From positions 187,090 to 251,089 of the forward strand of contig CAJJDN010000097.1 in the NCBI GenBank assembly GCA_905182985.1: a DNA stretch of 64,000 nucleotides, given 5' to 3'. The notes below the pieces were generated by a model. The model searched no databases. It saw only the letters and a list, made by a program, of their open reading frames with translations, and was not told the origin of the DNA. The position numbers were made by a program, and so were the translations under genes. Source of the DNA: Paramecium sonneborni. Its lineage: Eukaryota; Ciliophora; Oligohymenophorea; Peniculida; Parameciidae. Positions 24,392 through 36,377 of the stretch are shown here, in pieces. Every line of letters starts with the position of its first letter. Position 1 is the stretch's first letter.

Positions 24392-27384
24392 TCATTATTT
24401 TAGTTACATCTTCAACATTCTATTTTCTTCTTTAATCATGTTACAGCTTGCTTATTCTATGTTTAATAATTATAGATTTGTTTTAAGTTGATATTGACGG
24501 AATTCAAATTCTTATTCACATGACTATTATATTTGTTTTAGTTTTTACATTCAAATATTAACAATAAAATTTTACTTTTTCACTCATAGATCCTTCATTT
24601 AAAGTTTAAGAATTGCAAAATCTTTTTACATTTATGCCATTAAAAAACTCTTCCAGTAATTTCATCTCCTTTAAAAGAGCTTAATAATCTTTTTCCTTCT
24701 TTTCTAATTACTCTCTAAGTTAATTAGTAATATTTAGATCTTTTCTCATCTTCTAATCTAATGAATAAATTAATTTTTCTTCGTATTTTTTTTACATTAT
24801 TTCTTTCTCATCTAATAATTATTTATAACATCTTTGAAGTGCTGATAATTCAGTATTTAATTTTTAATTTGCTTTTTATAAAAATTATACGTTATCAGAT
24901 AATTTCTTTTATTTTATTTCATCCATTTCATTTTGAATATTCATTTACAATTATTAAATTGTTTATTAAAGTTCATTTTTTGTATTAGATAATTCTATTT
25001 TAGCAGTACGAAGTCTTAATATAATTAGAATAAAATAAATACTTATCAATTTCTTCCAAAGATTTTGCCCTTTATGTTTGTTCTAATTTCAATTCTGATT
25101 TTAGTCTAAGAATTTCATTTTCCTTCATAATCAACTTTTAATTAATAATATCAAAACTATCTAAGAATTTACCTAATTTATCTTTCTAATAAACAAATTC
25201 ATCTTTTAATTACATATATTTTTAGACTGCTTCTTAATTTACTTTATTTTTTTCTAATTCTATCTTTAAAACTTCATTCTATTGAGAAAAATCATTCAAA
25301 CATGATTAAGCTTCATGATATAAATTTACATAATTCTCTTTTTCTTTATTTAACTAAATGGTTACTTAAATCTAATTTTATATTTTGTTTTCAATATTCT
25401 CTATTTTTTATTTAACTGCCATTGAAATTGTCTCATAGGTAGGATCAGATTATTCAAGTTCCATTAATTAATTAAATTCTTATAAGAAATCAAGTTATCT
25501 TAATTCTAAACTCTAATAATTTTCTTTTTCTTTTCTAAGAATTTTCTAAGTCTTTAAAATTTTTTTTGATTTAACATAATTTATGTTTTTAAATTTCCTT
25601 AACTCTTTGATTTAATCGTCAATTAGATTTTCTCTATCTTTAGATTATTCTTTTAAAGAATTAAAACTTGTTTGAAGTACTTATAAATCAGTTTTGATTT
25701 ATTCAATTTCTAATTACAATCTAGAGACTTCTTCACTTTAAAATTCAATAGTTTAAGCATCTGTATCCATTTGATCTTTATTTAATTATAATTAATCATT
25801 TAATTCTGCAATCTTATTTTCTAATTCCAAAACTTATTATGACTTATCCTCTTAAAAAGTATCTAATTGATTTTCATAATTTTAAATAAGTGATTATTGA
25901 TTGTCCATTTCAGCCATAAGTAAATCTTTATCTTTATGTAATTCTTATAGAGTTTATTCTAACTAAGCAATAATTAATTGTTGTTCATTTCTTCTATGTT
26001 TTAAGATTGTGTCCTCTTATGATAATTCTAATATTCTTTGATTTAAGATTTCATTTTTATGTCGTAATTCTTTTTGTATTTCAATAGCTTATTAAAGTTA
26101 ATAATCCCTATTAGAATGATTTAGATTATTAGATTCCGTATTTAGTTCATTATGTTCTTATAATTGAATAATTCTAGATTCATAATAGTCTTTCATTTAT
26201 TTTAATTCTTTACTCAATTATTCTTAGAAAAGTTCGCTTTCATTGAGTTGACAATTAAGATTTGAGATTTATGAAATTAATTCGATTTCTTTTTATTTTT
26301 TTGGAAATAATTCAGGATTGGAAGTTTACTATTGAAGTTCATTTTTTAATCTTTTGATTTCAGCTTTAAGACTCTCTAAATTTCCTTTAACTTCTTCATT
26401 AATAATAGCTTAATTTTTAATATTCTTAGCTCTGGATGCAAATTTTAATGTTCCTAAAGTTTCTTAAAATGAACTACTTGCTTCAGAGATTGTAGCAATC
26501 ATAAAAGTTTTAGAATTGCCTCCTAAACTTTCTCTTAGTAAAAATGTTAACTTACTATCTCTATATGGAATAAATCTTTTTGGATTTTCAGCAAGAGAAT
26601 TAATAACTAATCCTAAAACAGTTAATGATTTGTTAATATTAGCAGCTTCTTTAAGTCTTTCACCAGTTGCAGCTGTTAATTTTTATCTTTCACTACCTGC
26701 TAAATCAACAAAATTTAATTTGCTTCTTCTAGTATACATTTCTTTAGTTCTTTATTCAAATTAGATTGTAAAAATTGAATGACTTCTAGAACTTTCAAGA
26801 TTCATTTAAGTTGCTGAAACATGTCTATTATTAATTCCTCTTTATAATAAGGATAAAACATCATTATAAGATGTAACTGGAATTTCAGTGAGATTCTCAA
26901 CATAAACTTTTTTTGATTCTTCTCTAATAGTTAAAGGCAATGGTTTAGAATCATTTAATAAATCTATTAATTATTCATTATAAATTTCTAAGTAGGTACA
27001 TTTTAATGACCAAGTATTATCTTTAGGTAATTAAGAAAATAGTTTTTAAATTAATCTAGGTTGTAATCCTAAATGAATATCATCATTCGATAAATCATCA
27101 ATTCCTTTTCCTTACATTGTATATGTTTTTCCTGCTCCTGTTTAACCATAAGCAAATATGCAACAATTTAATCCATTTAAGAAAGATTCAAGTGTAGACA
27201 TACCAATTTTATTAAACACTTATTCTTAAGTTGAATCTATTCCCAATACATGATCATAATTGTATTCCTTCTTATTATCAAGAATAACAGAAGTATTTGT
27301 AGTAGTCACACAAGAATTGGCACCTAAATGAGTTTCTCTGTAATTAAGTGGTCTTACTCTTACTAACACTCTTATATTTTCCAT
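24392..27384 (-). CDS. Kinesin with N-terminal motor, kinesin-12-like
   Basis: ATG 27384 opens directly into the motor ([17 protein letters not shown]). Motor signatures in order: P-loop [11 protein letters not shown] (Q encoded TAA), YLEIYNEQLIDLL, switch [12 protein letters not shown], switch [22 protein letters not shown] and [17 protein letters not shown]. The motor spans about residues 3-340 and is followed by a neck and about 600 residues of near-continuous coiled coil. Only two introns (28 and 25 nt) fall near the 3' end; total about 979 residues. It should be a plus-end-directed microtubule motor. The motor-first layout with very little N-terminal extension and a long stalk suggests the kinesin-12/KIF15 group, but subfamily placement needs a tree. 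Confidence 0.93.
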
Positions 27385-27437
27385 TATTGAATATTAATGT
27401 AATTTAAATTATTTTAACGAATTAATTTAAACTTAAT

Positions 27438-29488
27438 ATGCAATAATATGAAGGATTGATAGAAGAAAACACATAATTAAAGAAAGCCATAATCTCTTCG
27501 AAGGCTGTTATAAGTAGAAAGATAAGTAATTTATATTCATTAACATTTTAGATGAATATGAGACTTTGTAGGCAATTAATGAGGAACTTAAATTGAATCT
27601 AGATAAAATGAGACTAGAGAATTAAGATTTATTGTAAAAGTATAAAATTGCCATTCATGATAAAAAATAAACAGAATAACAATTTGATAATGCTTCAAAG
27701 AATTGGAAACTTTTGATTGAATAAAAATAAAGAGAAATAGAAGAAATATAAAGCAGATTAACACCTGCATTTGATTAAGATATGATGAGAATTAAATTAT
27801 TAAATGAATTAGATTTACCTCATAGATAATAATTAGAACAAAAATAATTAGAAATTGAAAAATTAAATGAAATTATCTATTAATTGAAAAGAAAGATTGA
27901 TTTAGAGTTATCAAGAGTAGAAACTATACAAATTGATAAAGATAAAGAAATTAAATTAATATCAGAAAAACACAAATTGGATTTAGCAGATCTTTAACAT
28001 CAAATTGAAGAGCTAACTAGATAAGTAGAAGATAATAAAGATAGAGATACTATTAGAAGATTAAGAAAAGATTTAGAAGAATATAAATTAAAATTTAATG
28101 CTACAGATACTGAAAATGAAGAATTAAGAAATGAAAGAGATAAAATTAGAGAAGAGAAAAATGATATCATGATTAAATTTGCTAGATAATTAGATTAGGA
28201 AAGAAATGATAAAAGATAATTCAAGAGTGATTTTGATAAATTATAAGTACGAACTAGATTTTTAGAAGATGAATATAGAAAAGAAAAATAGAGAAGAGAA
28301 TAAGTGGCTACTGATTTTGAAATTTTAAAAACAGATAAAGATTAATTATTAACAGATTTGAGAAAAAAAGATGATACTATTCATTATCTTTAAAGAAAAA
28401 TAACTGATATGGAAGAAGAATAATTAGAATAAGAATAAAAAGTTTAAGATAAATTAACTCGTCTTTATTAAGATGAACATGATAAGTATTTATAAGAGAG
28501 AAATAAAGCAGTTACTTTATAAAAGGATGTAGATAATTTAAAAAAAAGATATAGTGATCTTCAAGATGATTATAAAGTATTGAGAGATAGATATTAGAAA
28601 GAAAATATAGATAATAAAGATTCTACAAGAGTACAGAATGAAGAAATTGAGAAATTAAAAAAGACACTTTCTTAATAAACAAAAGAATTAGGTGATTTGG
28701 AGAGATCAAATAAAAATAAAGAAGAACAAATTCATGATATAGAGAATGAAAATGAAACATTAAAAAGAAGAAATAGAGAACTTTAACATAGAATTTAGTT
28801 AATTGAAATAAATCCAATTTAAGGTCCTATTTAAACTTAACCTATAATTAATTAATCTTAAATTCCAACAATTAGTTAAGTGCCATAATTTGTTTAATAA
28901 AGTTAAGAACAATATGAAACAACTAAACAAAATAAAGTTTAAAATGTAATATAATCAGAGAATGACCCATAAAATTAATAATAATTTTAAGCATAAAAAT
29001 AATCTCTATAATAAATTACTGAAGAAAATAGAACATTAATATAAAAGAATAAAAAACTAAATAAAAAACTTAAATAAGCAAATGAAAAAATTCTTGAACT
29101 TTCAATGAAAAATACAATTTTAGAAAAATAATTATAAAGATAACATTCATAAAAATCTCAATAAGATTTTGATAGATCTAACATTGGTATGCATGCTCAT
29201 TCTTAATCTCCATTTAAATAAGAGCATTATTAGTAATAGGGAAATGATACAGGTGGATAATAATAAAGTGTACATACAGATACACGATTAGATAGATATG
29301 AAAAATAAGAAAAATAAGAGAGATAAACTCGTTAAGATAGATTTACACCATAATCTTAAAGACCAAGAGGTCAATCTGGTTTAGATGCTCGTGGAAACTT
29401 AGGTTAGTAAATGGATATAAAAGATGATGAATTATTGAATAAAGTAATGATGTTGACAGATGCTTCAGGATAAAATAAATATTGGTGA
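27438..29488 (+). CDS. Long coiled-coil protein, possibly centrosomal or ciliary
   Basis: ATG 27438 (MQQYEGLIEENTQLKKAIIS) and one 26-nt intron give about 675 residues. Residues ~20-440 are almost continuous coiled coil (LQAINEELKLNLDKMRLENQ, RKIDLELSRVETIQIDKDKE, RRLRKDLEEYKLKFNATD). A Pro/Gln-rich linker, a second short coil and a disordered tail with a conserved-looking end (DDELLNKVMMLTDASGQNKY) follow. It is divergent from the kinesin with only 53 bases between start codons, so they may share a bidirectional promoter. The layout resembles basal-body coiled-coil proteins, but I cannot assign an orthologue. Confidence 0.7.
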
Positions 29489-29556
29489 TATTTTTTATTA
29501 TTTTTTAATTTAATATATAAATATTCAATAATAAATATTTTTAATAATTTATGATT

Positions 29557-31681
29557 TCAAGAATCTTCCCTTTCCCATTTAGAAACTACTTATAAGAGAT
29601 TTTCCATTTTTTATTTTTCATATTCTTCTAATGGCATATTTTCAAATTCTTTTGGTACTTTAGCATCTGGAAAATTAGATGCTTTAACTCCAGCTAAAAA
29701 TCATATAATATATACATTTAGTTAAATTAGGGCTTAATTTAAGTAGTGTAATTCCACCATGAGTATCACCAACTAAAATAATAGGATCTCTTTAATTAAA
29801 TGCAATATTTGTTAATCTTGGTTATTTAGAAGGTTTTTATTCAGCAAGTTTACCAATTTTATCAACATTTAGATCATAAACAAATATTTTATCTTATGTT
29901 GCACAAGCAAAAACTAAAAATAAAATATTTAAATAATACCTGTAGAACTATAAGGTGCCCACATAGCATCTACAACTTACATTCCTTATTCAAAACTCAT
30001 AATTTAGGAAGAAATTTTAGAATCCCAAATTTTAACAGTCCAATCGGCTGATGCAGAAATAAATGTTCGAGGATGAAAATTATTCCATTTAACTTTATAA
30101 ACTGCCAAATTATGACCCTATTAATAATAATAATTAAATTAATACAATATATGTTTCTTAATATTATCCTGAATATGCTCTTGAACATTTGTGTATTTTA
30201 CCTTCTTCAGTACCAACTAAAAAAATATGAGGTTCAAATTTATTAAAATCAAAACATAAACCACAAGCTAAACCAATCAAAGTACTTTCTTCTTCATTTT
30301 TACCAACTAATCTTAATCGAATAACTTCTTCTGGTTCTAATTTATTTTTCATTAAAACCCAATTCATAACTCTTCCATCTGATGATATTGAATAGAAATT
30401 ATAATTTTTAGAAATATCTGGATTCCATCTAACTTACCATACTGGATCTGTATGTTTTTAAGTTCTTACTGTAGATTAATAAATAGGTTTTTTATGTTTA
30501 TTTCTAATATCGTAAACAAGTACAGTTCCATCATATAATCCTACAGCTAATAATGCTGGACTTTAAGGATGGAAATCTAAACACATAACTCCAGCTTCAC
30601 ATGTAAATGCATATTCTGGATGTGTTGTATTTTTGAGAGAATATAAACAAATCAATCCCATTCTTTATTTAGAAAATTCGTAACTACCAAAACTAACAGC
30701 AAATAAATCCATGTATCTAGGATTCCAAGACAAAGATGTTACATGTTTTTTCTTTTGTTTCTCATTTGAAAATTTCCATATAGGTAATAGATGTCTAATT
30801 ATTTTAATTAATCTACCCTTCATTTTTGGATGTCTCAACAACTTCTCCTTGACTCCAATAATATTTATAATCATTGTATTTTTCCTTCTAGTCATTATGT
30901 ACAACTGTTCTTTCCATAATTTTTAAACATCTCTTAAATGATGGTTTATAAACTGTATTATCAGATGTATGATCTTTTTTCTTTTAACTTTCTTCTTTAG
31001 CTTTATTTTATATATATGCATCAAATATTTCCCATTAAGTAATCTATCCTTTTAATGTATCACTTGGAGGAGGCTCTGTTGATACACCTCTTTCTCTTAT
31101 TACTCTTCCATCTGTTTAGGCTTCTCTTGCATTATAATTAAATTTATTTCTCATTGTTTATTTTATTGCCTCAATATCCTTTGATGCCCCAGGATCTTCC
31201 ATCTCTTAATTTCTCTCTGCTTCTTTAATCAATGCTTCCTTTGTTTCCCATAATTCTTCCTATATTCTAGCTTCATTTGAATCTTTATGAATTATTTCTC
31301 CATCCATTCTAAAGTGAATTATCAATTATTCAACCAATTCGTCTGTTTTATACTATCTTTATTATTGGTAGTTACTTTTCTTTATAAATAATCATATTAA
31401 GTTATATTCTTTGGAGCTTAAGGATTATTAGGTATCAACATTTTAGATGGCATATCCTCATTCAATTCCTTCTCTGTCAATTAAGGTCTCTCCTTTTCTC
31501 TCTATTAATATTTTATTATTTCTAAACTTCATGTTAATATTCTGATTCATCACCATCTGGCTCAGCTTCCTATTAATTTAAATTCTAATTAGATATTTTC
31601 GGTTGCTTTTTCTATCATTTATTTTTTATAACTTACAGGTTATGGTCTCCTTAATGTTCTATTTTATTATTTAGGTGGCAT
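29557..31681 (-). CDS. DNAI1: Axonemal outer-arm dynein intermediate chain (DNAI1/IC78 type)
   Basis: ATG 31681 (MPPKQQNRTLRRPQP) and seven introns of 22-26 nt give about 650 residues. N-terminal hallmarks of DNAI1 are present: [33 protein letters not shown], and [19 protein letters not shown] before QWEIFDAY. Seven-bladed WD repeats follow: [107 protein letters not shown] and LVGDTHGG. It anchors outer dynein arms to doublet microtubules and binds LC8 and Tctex1 light chains, both encoded here. All conserved Trp-Gln positions use TAA or TAG. Confidence 0.96.
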
Positions 31682-31925
31682 TTTTTATTATTAAATATAC
31701 TTTATTAAAAAATAAATGTATTTATAAAACAATTAAATATTATTTACAATTTCACTTCTATCTTTAATGTCTTTCTTTTTTCAATCACTAAAAGTTATCC
31801 TTTATCTCTATACATTTACTTAAATTTAAAATATTCTTTTTTTATATCATACAACAATTTAGATATTGCAATTTAAATATTTTATTAGAATCTAAATATA
31901 TAAACAAAAATAGGGTTTTATAATC

Positions 31926-33199
31926 TCATTTTCTATTTATTAAATGAAGTATTTATTTGAATTTATCCTTAATCTCTTCATTTTCAATCTCTTAAGTTTC
32001 TCTCTTAAAGTTCTCATAGAAATTTCTATTTATTTTACCTCTCTCATTTAAAATCTAATTTATCTATATATTAAAGTACTTTAACACTGATCAAAAATTG
32101 ATTTATGAATTTCTTGTCTAAAAATTTAAGATTAATCATTGTTGACATATTTGGTATCAAATACATTATAACATTTATATCTATGCTTAATTTTAGAGCT
32201 TCATAAGACTATGTCAATTATCTAGAATAATTTCCTGACATTATTCCCTTTTTGAATAACACACTTGTCATCATGCATAAATCTTGAATATTTGCAGACT
32301 TATATTCCTCACAATATAATTCCATACACTTTTCAACTAAATCTTTTGTTGCAGTATTTTATAATGCATGTAATCCAACAATCATTGATTACAAATTTAA
32401 TCTCTTTTAATGAACACTATCTTCAAAACAATTATAAATTGATCTAATTACTTCATGCTTAGTAGGAGATTCTATATCAGATTTAGATATAGTATGAATA
32501 ATTTATGCTTCAACTCTTCCAAAATAATTGAATTTAATTTTACTTAACAATTCATAAAGAAAATCATGCATATCATAAATTTCTAATTTTTAATAAGCTA
32601 CTAACGTCTCCATTATTATTTATTGATCGTCGCAATCTGATATTTTTAATTATATTATTGGCATTAAAGTTTTTAATGTTAATTAAGCAGCATTATATGC
32701 TATGAGTTTTTCTGTTTTAAGATCCATTTAAATATTTTTTCTTGCAATTTTAGCAATTGAATATGTACAATTAGAGAGTGCTTTGATATTCATTTCAGAT
32801 GATTTTTTGATAAGTAAATCACAAGCTTTACTTATATATAATTCTGGATCTTAAGTATAAGTGATATTAGCCATCAATGCAGGAAGACTTTCATGGTCTG
32901 ATTCAGATAAATTATCAAGAATATGAAAAATTAAGTTTTATCTTGATCTTAAAATAGCTCTATTATGTACTTTACGAACATAAGTGAGTAAATTATTAAC
33001 AAATTTAGCTGATTAACTTGAATGAATAGTCTAAATAAATTTGATTGAATACTTGAAGATGATCAAAAGCTATAAGTGATTCATCCATAGAGATATTCAT
33101 CTTTTTAAAATTAGCATAAGATGGAACAATTGATGTAAGTTTATGAATTCTTTCAATCTATTTAGTGGATTGACTAAAGTAGAAGAATATTTTAATCAT
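31926..33199 (-). CDS. Helical-repeat protein, possibly mitochondrial
   Basis: ATG 33199 starts MIKIFFYFSQSTKQIERIHK, a basic, Ser-rich, acid-free amphipathic leader that could target mitochondria. Two introns (22 and 25 nt) and a continuous frame give about 408 residues of paired helices (FVNNLLTYVRKVHNRAILRS, HESLPALMANITYTQDPELY, LNLQSMIVGLHALQNTATKD). The final exon reads ILNERGKINRNFYENFKRET and ends LHLINRK. The helical-repeat style recalls FASTK/RAP-type organellar RNA-binding proteins, but the RAP domain itself is not seen. Function unassigned. Confidence 0.6.
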
Positions 33200-33255
33200 G
33201 AATTATAATTATAACTAATTAAATAAATAATATATATATTAAATTATATTAAAAG

Positions 33256-34175
33256 ATGGCTAGAAATGCAGAAAAAGCAAAAGCAATGCTTTCAAGATGG
33301 TACAGATTGAAAAGGGATATACGTAATACTACAGATGGAAAATATAAGTCAATTCCAAAAGTGTCAGAATGTGTTAATCTTTAAGAATGTGAATTAGAAA
33401 GATAGGAAGTCTTAAAAGTAGTATCAAAATTGGTGTCAGATATTTAAAATGCAGGTTTAGGAGAACATAGAATAAGAGAATTAAATGATGAAATTAATAA
33501 AGTGATATAAGAATTAAGATAATGGGAAGATAGAATTAAAGAATTAGGAGGACCTGATTATAGAAGATTAAGTGCTAAGATATATGATACTCAAGGAATT
33601 GAATTAATAGGCAAAGAAGGATATAGATATTTTGGAGCTGCAAAAGATTTACCTGGAGTTCGTGAACTATTTTTCTCAGAACCACCTGCAGAACCTAAAA
33701 AATCAAGAACTGAACTTTATAAGGTATTCTTTTTCATTTTAAACATTTTTTAGAATATTTCATATAATTATTATGGAAGTTAGAATTAAGAATTATTAGA
33801 AATTCTCGAAGAAGAAAGAGAATTAGAAAGGAAAGCTTAAGAATAAGAGTTATAAAGATTTATTCAAGATAATCAAGAATTAGTTAAAGATTTCAATACC
33901 AAAGAAGAAATTATGCATTTTATCAAATTTGAAATTGATAAAAGAGATGATGTATTAAAGAGAATGGAAGAAGAAAAATGTAATATTACTATTTTCTAAT
34001 TAATTTAGAATAACATTCAGATTCTGAAGAATATGAATAAGATTAATTAGAACAAAGAAAATAGGAATTGATAAAATAATATTATGCACCTGAAAAAATT
34101 CATTCATAATATGTTACTACAGTTGAAAAAGATGCTGATCTTGAGTCTTTTATTAGAGGTAATATGATAAAATGA
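33256..34175 (+). CDS. ISY1: Pre-mRNA splicing factor ISY1
   Basis: ATG 33256 (MARNAEKAKAMLSRWYRLKR) and two introns (30 and 29 nt) give 286 residues, against 285 in human ISY1. Family signatures: IQNAGLGEHRIRELNDEINK, WEDRIKELGGPDYRRL, and GYRYFGAAKDLPGVRELF. The C-terminal half is an acidic/basic coiled coil, as in the family. ISY1 (NTC30) is part of the Prp19-associated complex at the catalytic spliceosome and affects splicing fidelity, relevant in a genome of 25-nt introns. It is divergent from the gene at 33199 with 56 bases between starts. Confidence 0.97.
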
Positions 34176-35039
34176 TTGTTAGCAATTATATGCATAATTT
34201 TTATATTTATTTATCTAATTTCATCAATTTTTAATTTCATCCTTTTATTTCATCTTCAACAATAAAAAGCATTCAAATATTGGAATTCTTTTTATTTTCC
34301 CTTTGATTATTGTCTAATATAAATCAATTTTATTATTAATGAAAGTTCAATTTAAGGGTTTAATTTATTTCAATAACATTAATAGATTTTTGATAATAAT
34401 AAAAGTTAATTATTTAATTTTTTTATATATCACAACAAAGTTTAATTCAAATTTAAGTTTAATCTAATATTTTCAACCTTTAGTACCCTATAGTTTCTTA
34501 AATAATAAATTAAACTGTTTATGTAAATTATTTCTTTGAAAATCTCTAAATTCGCATTTAATTCCTTTGAGAAAATAGAATGCTATAAATTTCCATTGAT
34601 AATGAAAAAAATAATTTATAATGTTTGTTATTAATTTATGTCTAAGTAAGTTAATCAATTTCATTTTCAAGTTGTATTTTTATATAGTCAAAATAAAAGT
34701 GAGAGTAAAATTTGGTATTCTTACTAAGCTAATTTAACCAAATGTAAACTTATTTTATGAATCTAGATAATTAAAAAAATTAAGACTGAAAACCTTTTTA
34801 AATTACATAAGCTAGATTGATTCATCTTAATAAGATATCTGAATTTTCCAAGTAGTATTTAATAAGAATTATTTAAAATTTAATTATTTTAGAAATTCTT
34901 GCATTTAAAAAATTAATCTGTCATAAACAATAAGTGAATTATCAATAACTTTATTGATTAATCGATATAATAAAAGTGATAGTATATTTTAGTAATGTTT
35001 GAGAGTCTTAAATTTAATTTAATAAAATATAATTATAAT
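34176..35039. other. Intergenic, possible small gene remnant
   Basis: About 860 AT-rich bases between ISY1 and Tctex1 3' ends. A reverse frame near 34480-34670 reads MKLINLLRHKLITNII and FRDFQRNNLHKQFNLLFKKL, but it is short, Lys/Phe/Ile-biased and without a recognisable domain, so I do not call it a gene. Confidence 0.4.
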
Positions 35040-35465
35040 TCAAATCATACTTACTGCAAACACACTACAAATGCAATGAAGAGTATTTTTTTATTGTTCT
35101 TATTTTGCTTGTTTATCTTTTGGCCAAGATATAATAATTTATCCATCAGCTACAGTGTCCCACCATTAAGAAGTTGTAACAAATGCTCCAGCTCCATTTC
35201 TTTACATTATCATACAGTGAACAATATATCTTAAATAATTAAACTTATAATTACTTGTAAGGTTTTCCCAATTCAATTAATTATTGTGTAACTTTTTCAC
35301 ATATTGCATTAATCCAACCTTGAACCTGATTTTAAATCATAATGTATTTACTTTTGATTCATCATATTGAACTTCTTTTAAAACGCTTTCAATAGATTCT
35401 TAAGTAATACGATCAACTTCTTCTTATGAATAGGTATTTTCTTCTAAATTTTGATTTTCTTCCAT
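35040..35465 (-). CDS. Tctex1-type dynein light chain (DYNLT family)
   Basis: ATG 35465 (MEENQNLEENTYSQEEVDRI) and two introns (26 and 25 nt) give about 124 residues. Tctex1 hallmarks: ESVLKEVQYDESKVQGWINA, EKVTQQLIELGKPYKYIVHC, MIMQRNGAGAF, WWDTVADGQIIISWP and a C-terminus CICSVFAVSMI. Tctex1 dimers bind the dynein intermediate chain next to LC8 and help attach cargo or outer-arm dyneins. An extra Lys/Gln insertion (KDKQAKQEQQKN) lies in the strand before the C-terminus. The divergent start is well supported by the conserved block spacing. Confidence 0.93.
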
Positions 35466-35469
35466 TAAT

Positions 35470-35840
35470 TTTAATAATGAAACAATAACTAAATTACACC
35501 CTTTGGATTAGTTTTTTGTTTTCAACTATTTTAATATATCTATTTTTCAGTTCAGGGGAATTTAGTTTTATATTAACACTTGCTTGTGGAATATAATGTT
35601 TTGGATTTGGATTAGTATTTGTGACAATTTCAATTACAAAAGAAACAAGTGGATTAAGTAAATCAACATTTATTTGTTGTGCATAAGCATTGTTAGCAAG
35701 ATTGTTTTCAATTCTAACATTTGAAGTAAATAGTTGATGAATAAATAGGGTTATTTACCTTCAGATGCAACAGGTGATTATGTATATCGATTATTCGAAA
35801 TTTTATCACTTATTTTTTGCATTTTAACAGCATTCAGCAT
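35470..35840 (-). CDS. Hypothetical protein, splice structure unresolved
   Basis: ATG 35840 (MLNAVKMQKISDKISNNRYT) and a downstream frame with very protein-like content (AYAQQINVDLLNPLVSFVIE, PNPKHYIPQASVNIKLNSPE) are in different phases. A 45-nt GT...AG segment (about 35714-35758) lies between them but does not restore the phase when removed as an intron; removal of a 41-bp TA-to-TA segment within it does. The 3' end is also unclear because the frame runs into the Tctex1 start. Family not recognised. Confidence 0.35.
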
Positions 35841-35889
35841 AAAAAATAATAAATAAGAATTATTTTAATGGTATTACTTTACTCCTGTG

Positions 35890-36324
35890 ATGTTGATAAT
35901 TGCATATTATATACATCCAGGATTGAATTCACATTCCTTTTGTGATATATCATGGGTGTTTGCTTTATATATGGAATCATTTGCAATATTACCATAGATA
36001 CACCTTTTTACAAAGAGAGGTTAGAATTCAACAATAATATAGAGGGAATAATTGAATATCACACATCTAATTTTGTAATTACATAAGCTCTAAATAAAAT
36101 AATATGTGTGATATTTTGGTTTTATTCTTACGAAGAACTTAATAGAAGTGCTGATGAATCAACCATAAGTGTGGCTCCATGGTTAAGTGGATATTTTGTG
36201 ATGGTAGCTTAAATGATTTCTATTGTAATCATATATTTATAGTTAGATCATTACAGCAGATTTTGTATATAAATATTTACAAAGTTGGAAATAAGGTATT
36301 CCTTTGGTTATGTTGCCTTCATGA
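35890..36324 (+). CDS. KDEL-receptor (ERD2)-like protein, N-terminal half missing
   Basis: The frame contains the C-terminal half of ERD2: CDISWVFALYMESFAILPQI (family pattern W.F.IYLESVAILPQ), then HLFTKR, a 23-nt intron, IIEYHTSNFVITQALNKIIC, IFWFYSYEEL and GYFVMVAQMISIVIIYLQL. Normal receptors are about 210 residues with seven membrane spans; here only about four spans are seen. The first ATG is at 35890 and the frame is open back to about 35850, but the next gene begins there on the other strand. A final 31-nt intron leads to TGA 36322. KDEL receptors return ER residents from the Golgi. This could be a truncated paralogue or a pseudogene. Confidence 0.6.
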
Positions 36325-36377
36325 TTATTATTATTATGATGATGTAGAAAATAATAAAATATTATTATAATATATCA

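Noticed and set aside
30711..30926. Plus-strand open frame opposite DNAI1
   Set aside because: Antisense shadow of a conserved WD-repeat coding region.
35085..35234. Plus-strand frame resembling a signal peptide (MKSIFLLFLFCLFIFW)
   Set aside because: Antisense to the Lys/Gln-rich C-terminal part of the Tctex1 gene, where reverse complements of AAA/CAA runs mimic a hydrophobic leader.
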